From Saccharospirillum sp035704555 (lineage in GTDB: Bacteria > Pseudomonadota > Gammaproteobacteria > Pseudomonadales > Natronospirillaceae), in contig DASSWT010000082.1 in NCBI GenBank assembly GCA_035704555.1, forward strand, positions 1 to 12,116: a DNA stretch of 12,116 nucleotides, written 5' to 3'. The notes below the pieces were generated by a model that ran no database searches, was not told the origin of the DNA, and saw only the letters and a program-made list of their open reading frames with translations. The stretch's first letter is position 1, and each line of letters starts with the position of its first letter. Below are positions 6,949-12,116 of this stretch, piece by piece. Position numbers and translations under genes: made by a program.

Positions 6949-7899
6949 TTAAACCCACTCACCCTCGTGGTTGCGCACATAGCTGGCAACCACCCGGTTG
7001 CGGCCCGCTGCTTTGGCCTGATACAGGGCCTTGTCGGCCCGGGTGACCAGCTCGGGCCAGTCGCTTTCGTTTTCATAGTGGGCCAGGCCGACACTGACCG
7101 TGATCGGTTTTTTCGGGTCCGGGGAACGGCAGATCGATTGAATGGTCTGTCTGACCCGTTCGGCCACCTGGCGCGCCAGCGGCAAATTTGAATTCGACAA
7201 CAGCACCAGAAACTCTTCCCCGCCAAAGCGAAAGCAGGCGTCACAGGCGCGTACGCAGTCTTCCAGAGTGCGGGCAACATGACGCAATACGTCGTCGCCT
7301 GCGAGGTGGCCATAGCGGTCATTAAGCTGTTTGAAATGGTCGATATCGATCATCAGCACGCTCATGTCTTGCTGCAAACGCCGGCTGCGGTCGATTTCCC
7401 GGTTCAGGGTGATCGCCATGGCGCCGCGATTGCTCAGGCCGGTGAGCGGGTCGATCATCGCCGTTGCAATGGCCTTGCGGTGCGTGAGGCTGTTGCGCAG
7501 CGGGTAGATCAGCGTATCCATTATCGATTCCAGCAGTGCCAGATCCTGCTCCACCAGCCGGAGCCGGTGAGTAAAGGTGATCTCGCCATACTGCTCGTCA
7601 TTCAGGCTGAGCTGATAGTTGGCGCGGTGCCGCCCGGGGGTTCCCAGGTGCAGGGAGATGCCCGCATCACCATTGATATAGTCGCAGCCAGTCAGCGGAA
7701 TAAGATGCTGAACTTCCGTGAAAAAAGTACGCAGTAATTGTTCGGTATCCAGCGACGTTTGCAGGTGCATCATCAGGTGCAGCCGAAAGTCCTTTAACTG
7801 GTCGGCGCTGGGTGCATCAATCGCCGACAGACCGGCTTTGGTCGATTTGATGGTTTTGCGTTCTTGCCATGTCGGCGTCTGGCTGAAGCTGCTGGGCAT
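6949..7899 (-). CDS. GGDEF-domain diguanylate cyclase
   Basis: Predicted to make cyclic di-GMP from two GTP. Counting from the ATG at 7899 (316 aa), the N-terminal 1-140 is a soluble GAF-like region of uncertain identity, with no membrane segment. It is followed by a complete GGDEF domain: DPLTGLSNR (150-158), the metal-site MIDIDHFKQLNDRYGH (183-198), the active-site GGEEF (226-230) and DKALYQAKAAGRNRV near the end. An RxxD inhibitory site (RACD, 217-220) lies exactly five residues before GGEEF, so product feedback is expected. The open frame extends to a GTG at 7929, but neither start has a good ribosome site. The ATG is preferred because a sigma-54-like promoter would place the transcript start near 7926. 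A single-gene unit, convergent with rluB. Confidence 0.92.
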   Translation of the reverse strand: MPSSFSQTPTWQERKTIKSTKAGLSAIDAPSADQLKDFRLHLMMHLQTSLDTEQLLRTFFTEVQHLIPLTGCDYINGDAGISLHLGTPGRHRANYQLSLNDEQYGEITFTHRLRLVEQDLALLESIMDTLIYPLRNSLTHRKAIATAMIDPLTGLSNRGAMAITLNREIDRSRRLQQDMSVLMIDIDHFKQLNDRYGHLAGDDVLRHVARTLEDCVRACDACFRFGGEEFLVLLSNSNLPLARQVAERVRQTIQSICRSPDPKKPITVSVGLAHYENESDWPELVTRADKALYQAKAAGRNRVVASYVRNHEGEWV

Positions 7900-7935
7900 G
7901 ATGTCGTTGCCGGTTACAGGGGTTAACACTAGGTA

Positions 7936-7952
7936 AGCGATTACTGTGCCAA
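7936..7952 (-). promoter_or_regulatory. Candidate sigma-54 promoter for the diguanylate cyclase
   Basis: On the minus strand, TTGGCAC (7952-7946), five bases, then TCGCT (7940-7936). The invariant GG and GC dinucleotides are ten bases apart, as in the -24/-12 consensus TTGGCAC-N5-TTGCW, with one mismatch in the -12 element. Transcription would start near 7926, just before the ATG at 7899. No enhancer-binding-protein site could be identified. Confidence 0.35.
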
Positions 7953-8061
7953 GTTTAAAAGCCTTTATAAAACAAGGGGTTGAGATGGTTCGCGTCAGTA
8001 GCTTGGCGGATCGGACAAGTGTTGCCGCTGTTCAGCGCAACCGGGGTGGCGGAATTTTGTC

Positions 8062-8091
8062 GCGCCCGCCTCACTCTGCCGAGGCGGGCGC
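8062..8091. other. GC-rich perfect hairpin upstream of the cyclase
   Basis: GCGCCCGCCTC (8062-8072) pairs perfectly with GAGGCGGGCGC (8081-8091) around an 8-base loop. It lies between the yciK 3' end (beyond repeat copy 3) and the cyclase promoter region. For minus-strand transcripts leaving yciK it could terminate or stabilise, but no U-tract follows it in either direction, so it is called an inverted repeat rather than a terminator. Apart from this hairpin, the sigma-54-like site and repeat copy 3, I see nothing else in the 7930-8291 gap. Confidence 0.6.
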
Positions 8092-8109
8092 TGAGCCCGG
8101 AATATTGAC

Positions 8110-8290
8110 TCAAGTTTCGGAGTTCGCCACAGAGACTAGCGTTGGATGCCGGGCTTGCCTCTGTGGGGGAGTCCGCAGCAAGGATGCTGCGGCCTAGCTC
8201 CATGGATGGATTTACGCCGACCCCACAGGGGCAAGCCCGGTGTCCGACGCGGACCACTACCTCTCAGGCGATCTGAACTCCGAAACTTGA
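8110..8290. repeat. Dispersed stem-loop repeat, copy 3 (best-preserved ends)
   Basis: A 181-bp copy with perfect 16-bp terminal inverted repeats: TCAAGTTTCGGAGTTC (8110-8125) and GAACTCCGAAACTTGA (8275-8290). The core stem CCGGGCTTGCCTCTGTGGGG (8149-8168) pairs with 8221-8240 along its whole length with a single G-T wobble. The 52-base loop keeps the internal hairpin CCGCAGCA-AGGA-TGCTGCGG (8173-8192) and CTCCATGGA. The right end is one base from the yciK TAA stop (8294-8292). GACTCAA before the left end and TTGAGTC beyond the right end extend the inverted symmetry after a short gap. No open frame of protein-like composition is present. Confidence 0.92.
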
Positions 8291-8291
8291 A

Positions 8292-9110
8292 TTATTGAGT
8301 CAGGTAATCCCGTGCGTCCCAGGAGATTCCGTTAAAGCCCTGGCTGTGGGGGCTGAGCAAATAGCGGTACAGTGGCATATGCACCTCCGGTGCCGGCACG
8401 GTCTGTGGGTCTTCTCCGGGGTAGGCCTTGGCGCGCATGGCGGTGCGGGTGCCGCCGGGGTTGATGCAATGCACCCGTACCCGGGAGATGTTTTGCAGCT
8501 CATTCGCCAGCGTTTGCATCAGGCCTTCGGTGGCGAACTTGGATACGGCGTAGGCACCCCAGTAGGCGCGGCCTTCGCGACCGACGCTGGAGGTGGTATA
8601 GACAATACGTCCGTTCTGGCTGGCTTCGAGCAGCGGCAGCAACGCCTGGGTCATATGGAAAGCACTGTTGAGGTTGACGTTCATCACCGTGTTCCAGACC
8701 TTGGGCGGGTACTGGGCGATGGACATCTTATCCCCCAGTATCGAGGCATTAAGCAGTACGCCATCGAGCCGGCCATAGGTTTGTTCAATACCGTGGGCCA
8801 GTTCCTGGGCGGCTTCGGTAGTCAGTTCGTTCAGATCCAGAGGCAGAATAATCGGCTCGGTCTGGGTAGTGGCTTCGATCTGGTCGTAAACCGCCTCGAG
8901 TTTTTCCTGGGTACGGCCAATCAGAACGACGTGAGCGCCGGCGCTGGCAAAATCCAATGCCGCTGCTTTGCCGATGCCGTCTCCGGCACCGGTCACTACG
9001 ATCACCTGGCCGGCGAGGGCATCAGGAGTTTGGGCCTGGTTCAACCGGTCGAGCGTCAGATCGCTGCGGGTAAGCGGTGCAGGGTTGGGTGTGGTGTCTT
9101 GATGGGTCAT
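8292..9110 (-). CDS. yciK: YciK family SDR oxidoreductase
   Basis: A short-chain dehydrogenase/reductase of the YciK family. It is classical SDR in form: the Rossmann motif TGAGDGIG (40-47), NAS in place of NAG (121-123), the active-site serine region YTTSSVG (171-177), YAVSK (187-191) with catalytic Tyr and Lys, and NPGGTRTAMRA (217-227) as in E. coli YciK. The natural substrate is unknown. The ATG at 9110 overlaps the mupP stop (ATGA), which favours it and gives 272 aa against 252 in E. coli. The extra residues form a polar N-terminal lead. An ATG at 9125 is an alternative; neither has a clear ribosome site, consistent with coupling to mupP. Last gene of the mtaD-ubiG-mupP-yciK operon; its stop lies against the end of repeat copy 3. 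Confidence 0.92.
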   Translation of the reverse strand: MTHQDTTPNPAPLTRSDLTLDRLNQAQTPDALAGQVIVVTGAGDGIGKAAALDFASAGAHVVLIGRTQEKLEAVYDQIEATTQTEPIILPLDLNELTTEAAQELAHGIEQTYGRLDGVLLNASILGDKMSIAQYPPKVWNTVMNVNLNSAFHMTQALLPLLEASQNGRIVYTTSSVGREGRAYWGAYAVSKFATEGLMQTLANELQNISRVRVHCINPGGTRTAMRAKAYPGEDPQTVPAPEVHMPLYRYLLSPHSQGFNGISWDARDYLTQ

Positions 9111-9778
9111 GTCTGGGTCAGCCATGTAGTTGCTGTGTGTTTCAGTTCGAGAGGCGTTCGGACCAGGCCGTGGGCGCCCCACTGGTCGGGTTGGTCGTCA
9201 TCGTGCAAATAGCCGAAGGTGCAGGCCAGGGTGTGCATTCGGGCGGCCTGGCCTGCCTGGACATCGCGTTCGTGATCGCCGGCGTATAGGCATTGTTCGG
9301 GGTTCAGCCCAAGCTGGTCGCTGGCGGCCCAGAGCATGGCCGGGTCGGGCTTGATGGTGGGCAGGTCACCCTGACACACCAGGGCTGGCGGTTGCACATT
9401 ATCCAGCAAGGCAGCCAGCACTTTTTCGGTATGGGGCCTTGGCTTGTTGGTGACGATCCCCCAGGGAATGCCCGCCTGGTCCAGTTCCAGCAACCAGTCT
9501 TTGATACCCGGATACCAGCTGTTCAGGGTGACCGGCGTGTCCAGGAACAAGGCGAGAAAATGCGCCCTGCGTTCGTTAAACAGCGGGTGCTCCGGGGTCA
9601 TCTGATGAATCTGGCGAATCGCAGCCCGGGCTCCGGCCGATGCGAAATGCTCCCGGTGTTCGGTCAGCCGTGGCAGACCGACCTGATCGGAATACGCATC
9701 CATAGCCGCCATAAAGGCCGGGGCGGAATCGAGCAGGGTGCCATCCAGATCGAACAGCAGGCCTTTTGCAGCGGTCAT
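9107..9778 (-). CDS. mupP: HAD phosphatase, likely MurNAc-6-phosphate phosphatase MupP
   Basis: A 223-aa HAD-superfamily hydrolase of the Gph/PGP type with all four motifs: FDLDGTLLDS (nucleophile D10, acid D12), VTNK (109-112), K143 in IKPDP, and YAGDHERD (acidic D168 and D172). The helical cap between motifs I and II is the small C1 type. In Pseudomonas the gene between ubiG and yciK encodes MupP, which removes phosphate from MurNAc-6-phosphate in the AnmK-MupP-AmgK-MurU peptidoglycan recycling route. The same order here supports that function. Sequence alone cannot exclude phosphoglycolate phosphatase (Gph). The start overlaps the ubiG stop and the stop overlaps the yciK start, each by ATGA, so translation is probably coupled. 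Confidence 0.85.
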   Translation of the reverse strand: MTAAKGLLFDLDGTLLDSAPAFMAAMDAYSDQVGLPRLTEHREHFASAGARAAIRQIHQMTPEHPLFNERRAHFLALFLDTPVTLNSWYPGIKDWLLELDQAGIPWGIVTNKPRPHTEKVLAALLDNVQPPALVCQGDLPTIKPDPAMLWAASDQLGLNPEQCLYAGDHERDVQAGQAARMHTLACTFGYLHDDDQPDQWGAHGLVRTPLELKHTATTWLTQT

Positions 9779-10485
9779 GAGGCGTCCGTTTTACGGCAGG
9801 CCATCAGGTAGTTGACCGATACGTCGGTGTTCAGGCTGAAACGGTTGCTGAACGGGTTGTAATGTATGCCGCGCAGATCAAGCGTCTTCAGGTTGCGCTG
9901 CTCGGCCCAGCGTTTCAGTTCAGACGGCCGGATCAGCTTTTTATATTCATGAGTCCCTTTGGGCAGCAGTCGCAATACATACTCGGCGCCGACGATGGCC
10001 ATCACCCAGGCTTTGGGGTTGCGGTTGATCGTGGAGAAAAAGGCATAGCCGCCGGGTTTGAGCAGGCGCTCGATGGCGGCGATAACCGAGGTTGGGTCGG
10101 GTACGTGTTCGAGCATTTCCATGCAGGTGATGACATCGAACTGGCCCGGCGCTTCTTCAGCCAGTGCCTCGGCGGTCATCTGCCGGTAGTCAATGCCTTC
10201 CAGGCCGCTGTCGAGAGCATGCAGGCGCGCGACTTTCAGAGGCGCGTCGGTCATGTCGATGCCGGTGACCCGGGCACCGCGGTGGGCGAGGGCTTCGGTC
10301 AGAATGCCACCGCCACAGCCGATATCGAGCGCGGCTTTACCGGCGATGTTCAGGTGTTCGTCGATGTAGCCGGCACGGACCGGGTTCATGGCGTGCAGGG
10401 GTTTGAACTCTGAATCCGGGTCCCACCAGCGGCTGGCCAGGGCTTCGAATTTGGCAATTTCGGACGGGTCAACGTTGTGCGTCAC
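9775..10485 (-). CDS. ubiG: Ubiquinone biosynthesis O-methyltransferase UbiG
   Basis: An SAM-dependent methyltransferase carrying out both O-methylations of the ubiquinone ring. The 236-aa product begins MTHNVDPSEIAKFEALASRW, typical of UbiG, followed by SEFKPLHAMNPVR, the SAM-binding motif LDIGCGGG (53-60), GIDM (75-78), TCMEMLEHVPDP (120-131) and STINRNPKAWVMAIVGAEYV (151-170) with LLPKGTHEYKKLIRPSEL, a membrane-association region in this family. The frame stays open back to 10614, but the start is the GTG at 10485: AGGA lies exactly six bases upstream, and the protein then matches the usual family length of about 232-240 aa. Upstream residues look like translated spacer. Second gene of the operon, overlapping mupP by 4 bases. 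Confidence 0.95.
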   Translation of the reverse strand: MTHNVDPSEIAKFEALASRWWDPDSEFKPLHAMNPVRAGYIDEHLNIAGKAALDIGCGGGILTEALAHRGARVTGIDMTDAPLKVARLHALDSGLEGIDYRQMTAEALAEEAPGQFDVITCMEMLEHVPDPTSVIAAIERLLKPGGYAFFSTINRNPKAWVMAIVGAEYVLRLLPKGTHEYKKLIRPSELKRWAEQRNLKTLDLRGIHYNPFSNRFSLNTDVSVNYLMACRKTDAS

Positions 10486-10544
10486 GGTTATTCCTGCGTC
10501 AGGTTGCGAGAGTGCTTTCCGGCAAGGCGGGCATCGTGCCAGGC

Positions 10545-10578
10545 GCCCTTGTTGCACCGTCTGGGCTGCAACAAGGGC
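10545..10578. other. Perfect 12-bp hairpin between mtaD and ubiG
   Basis: GCCCTTGTTGCA (10545-10556) pairs perfectly with TGCAACAAGGGC (10567-10578) around a 10-base loop. It begins about 10 bases after the mtaD TAA stop and ends about 60 bases before the ubiG GTG. No U-tract follows on the minus strand, so it may be an attenuator, a processing or stability element, or a weak terminator that tunes ubiG-mupP-yciK expression relative to mtaD. Confidence 0.6.
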
Positions 10579-10588
10579 TGCGCGGGCT

Positions 10589-11908
10589 TTATTTGCCAGC
10601 GGTGATGCGGTCACGCCACTGGCGAGCGTTGGCCATGATAGCGCCCTTGTCGAGCGTCGTCAGCTCGCGATCTTTCAGCAGGCGCTTGCCGCTGACCCAG
10701 ACGTTGGTGACCTGGTCACGACTGGAGGCGTACACAATGTGTGATACCGGGTCGTATATGGGTTGGCTTTCCAGGTCGTCCAGACGAATGGCGGTGATGT
10801 CGGCTTCTTTACCGACTTCCAGGCTGCCGATGTCCTGATCCCAGCCCATGGCTTTGGCGCCATTCAGGGTCGCCATGGCGAGAGCTTCATAGGCGGGCAG
10901 GGCGGTAGCGCTCTGGCTGACGGCCTTGGCCAGAATGGCGGCGGTGCGCATTTCGCTCATCATGTCGAGGTCGTTGTTGCTGGCCGCGCCGTCGGTGCCC
11001 AGTGCCACGTTCACACCGCGTTGCTGCAGCGCGTCGACCGGGCAGAAGCCACTGGCGAGCTTCAGGTTGGATTCAGGGCAATGAATGATGTGTGCCCCGG
11101 TTTCAGCAATGTCATTTATGTCGTCTTCATTCAGGGCGGTCATATGCACAGCCTGGAACTGATCGGTCAACAAGCCGAGTTCGCGCAGGCGACGTACCGG
11201 GCGGTTACCGCGTTTTTCGATTTCACCGTCGACTTCAGTCTGGGTCTCGTGCACGTGCATCTGAATCATCAGCTGGTGCTCATTGGCCAGATCACGAATG
11301 CGGGTCAGCGGTTCGTCCGAGCAGGTATAGGGCGCGTGTGGGCCGAACATCATTTTGACGAGTTTGCTGTCTTTGTATTTGGCGACCAGTTCCATGCCCA
11401 GATCAATGTGTTCGTCTGGGGTTTTGGCCCAGTTGGTCGGGAAATCGATGACTGAAAACGAGAACTGGGCGCGTACACCGGCTTTTTCGACGCGCTGGGC
11501 GGCGGAATCCGGGAAGAAGTAGTTGTCGGCAAAGGTGGTGGTGCCGGAGCGAATCATCTCGGCGATCGCCAGCTCGGTACCGTCACCGACAAAGTCTTCA
11601 CCCACCCAGGCACCTTCGGCTGGCCAGATGTGATCGTTGAGCCAGGTCATCAGCTCCAGATCGTCTCCCAGGCCCCGAAACAGAGACATGGCGGCGTGGC
11701 CATGGGCATTGATAAAACCGGGTATCAATGCCTGCTCACCCAGTTCCAGCGTGTCTGTTGCCTGGTACTGGGCTTTGGCCTCGGTGGTCGGCAGAATGGC
11801 GGCGATCTTGCCATCTTTGACGGCCAGGCTGTGATCGACCAGAACGTCGCGGGCCGGGTTGACGGGAATGATCCAGCGGGCGTGGATGAGGGTGTCGACT
11901 GTTTGCAT
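10589..11908 (-). CDS. mtaD: 5-methylthioadenosine/S-adenosylhomocysteine deaminase
   Basis: A 439-aa amidohydrolase of the ATZ/TRZ-MtaD group, a zinc (or iron) enzyme that deaminates adenine-nucleoside thioethers in the cytoplasm. Metal and catalytic residues are visible: NAHGH (H69, H71), QMHVHETQTE (H218 with acid E221), VHMTALN (H255) and GTDGAAS (D306). The ends form the composite beta domain (ALIPGFINAHGH at the front; GSLEVGKEADITAIRLD at the back). In Pseudomonas aeruginosa the gene in this position before ubiG deaminates methylthioadenosine, and the neighbourhood here supports that assignment. S-adenosylhomocysteine or a related nucleoside is the alternative substrate. The ATG at 11908 has only a weak ribosome site (AGGC). 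First gene of the minus-strand operon. Confidence 0.9.
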   Translation of the reverse strand: MQTVDTLIHARWIIPVNPARDVLVDHSLAVKDGKIAAILPTTEAKAQYQATDTLELGEQALIPGFINAHGHAAMSLFRGLGDDLELMTWLNDHIWPAEGAWVGEDFVGDGTELAIAEMIRSGTTTFADNYFFPDSAAQRVEKAGVRAQFSFSVIDFPTNWAKTPDEHIDLGMELVAKYKDSKLVKMMFGPHAPYTCSDEPLTRIRDLANEHQLMIQMHVHETQTEVDGEIEKRGNRPVRRLRELGLLTDQFQAVHMTALNEDDINDIAETGAHIIHCPESNLKLASGFCPVDALQQRGVNVALGTDGAASNNDLDMMSEMRTAAILAKAVSQSATALPAYEALAMATLNGAKAMGWDQDIGSLEVGKEADITAIRLDDLESQPIYDPVSHIVYASSRDQVTNVWVSGKRLLKDRELTTLDKGAIMANARQWRDRITAGK

Positions 11909-12026
11909 GAAGGCCTGCCTGTTGCGATTTTCGATGTGTTTGCGACTCGGGTCAGTCAGCGAAATGGGGCGGCTGCACAGTGTGCGCTGCGACCGGGACC
12001 TGTCTGATGAGTCAAATTAATGCGGC

Positions 12027-12032
12027 ATTCTA
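12027..12032 (-). promoter_or_regulatory. Possible -10 box for the mtaD operon
   Basis: TAGAAT (12032-12027 on the minus strand; 5 of 6 to TATAAT) lies about 120 bases before the mtaD ATG. No good -35 box is seen at 16-18 bases, so an activator or a different promoter is possible. The 11909-12116 stretch otherwise holds no coding frame, apart from the repeat-end fragment at the right edge. Confidence 0.25.
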
Positions 12033-12095
12033 GTGGCTTGGGCCTCCGATCACCAGTGCGAACCCGGCTGGCCAATGGCAGGTGCCCAGAATAAC

Positions 12096-12116
12096 TCAAT
12101 TTTCGGAGTTCGCTGA
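12096..12116. repeat. Left end of a fourth stem-loop repeat copy, cut by the window edge
   Basis: TCAATTTTCGGAGTTC (12096-12111) matches the 16-base left terminal repeat of copy 3 at 15 of 16 positions, followed by GC as in copy 3 (GCC). The window ends five bases later, so the presence of the rest of the element is inferred. Confidence 0.6.

Noticed and set aside
438..8290. Repeat copies as a CRISPR array, riboswitch or tRNA-like genes
   Set aside because: Copies are kilobases apart with no spacers. They lie at gene 3' ends rather than in leaders, and no cloverleaf or known aptamer core is visible.
8295..9212. Plus-strand 305-codon open frame opposite yciK
   Set aside because: It is fully antisense to an SDR with intact catalytic motifs. 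Its translation is glycine- and valine-rich without family features.
10486..10614. 43-codon N-terminal extension of ubiG
   Set aside because: It crosses the mtaD-ubiG hairpin and the end of mtaD. The GTG at 10485 has a well-placed AGGA and gives the normal UbiG N-terminus.
1..12116. Defence island, toxin-antitoxin pair, prophage or integrated element
   Set aside because: All recognised genes are housekeeping or widely conserved. No integrase, transposase, compositional break or att-like duplication was seen.

Overview
The window looks like ordinary chromosome from a gammaproteobacterium. The proteins most resemble those of the Pseudomonas/Oceanospirillales/Marinobacter side of the class: ScpAB replaces MukBEF, and there is an mtaD-ubiG-mupP-yciK block. 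GC is moderately high. The genus cannot be fixed from sequence alone. No tRNA, rRNA, CRISPR array, transposase, phage gene or toxin-antitoxin pair was seen.

Layout. 1-344: 5' part of an unrecognised minus-strand gene running off the left edge. 345-618: intergenic, mostly one copy of a ~180-bp stem-loop repeat (copy 1). 619-1710: minus-strand yciI followed by a ygiM-like membrane SH3 gene. 1711-1802: divergent promoter region. 1803-2654: plus-strand rnm (PHP-domain 5'-3' exoribonuclease). 2655-2954: repeat copy 2. 2955-6725: plus-strand run yciO, scpA, scpB, rluB with small gaps or overlaps, probably one operon. 6726-6948: CT/GA-rich hairpin-bearing spacer. 6949-7899: minus-strand diguanylate cyclase. 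7900-8291: a sigma-54-like promoter, a GC-rich hairpin and repeat copy 3. 8292-11908: minus-strand operon mtaD, ubiG, mupP, yciK (in transcription order); ubiG/mupP and mupP/yciK overlap by ATGA. 11909-12116: upstream region of mtaD, ending in what looks like the first bases of a fourth repeat copy.

How the genes fit together. rnm, yciO, rluB and yciK belong to a group that also sits close together in Escherichia coli, so this is old shared gene order rather than an acquired island. rnm and rluB act on ribosomal RNA, and yciO belongs to the TsaC/Sua5 fold family linked to tRNA modification. scpA and scpB are the non-SMC condensin subunits for chromosome segregation. The minus-strand operon covers methylthioadenosine/SAH salvage (mtaD), ubiquinone synthesis (ubiG) and peptidoglycan recycling (mupP).

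The most noteworthy signal is non-coding. A dispersed ~181-bp element with inverted ends is present in three complete copies plus a terminal fragment. Its central 20-22-bp stem changes sequence between copies yet stays complementary, its loop is nearly invariant, and all three complete copies sit directly at the 3' end of a gene, one of them supplying the host gene's stop codon. I see no protein-coding gene system in the window that looks undescribed.
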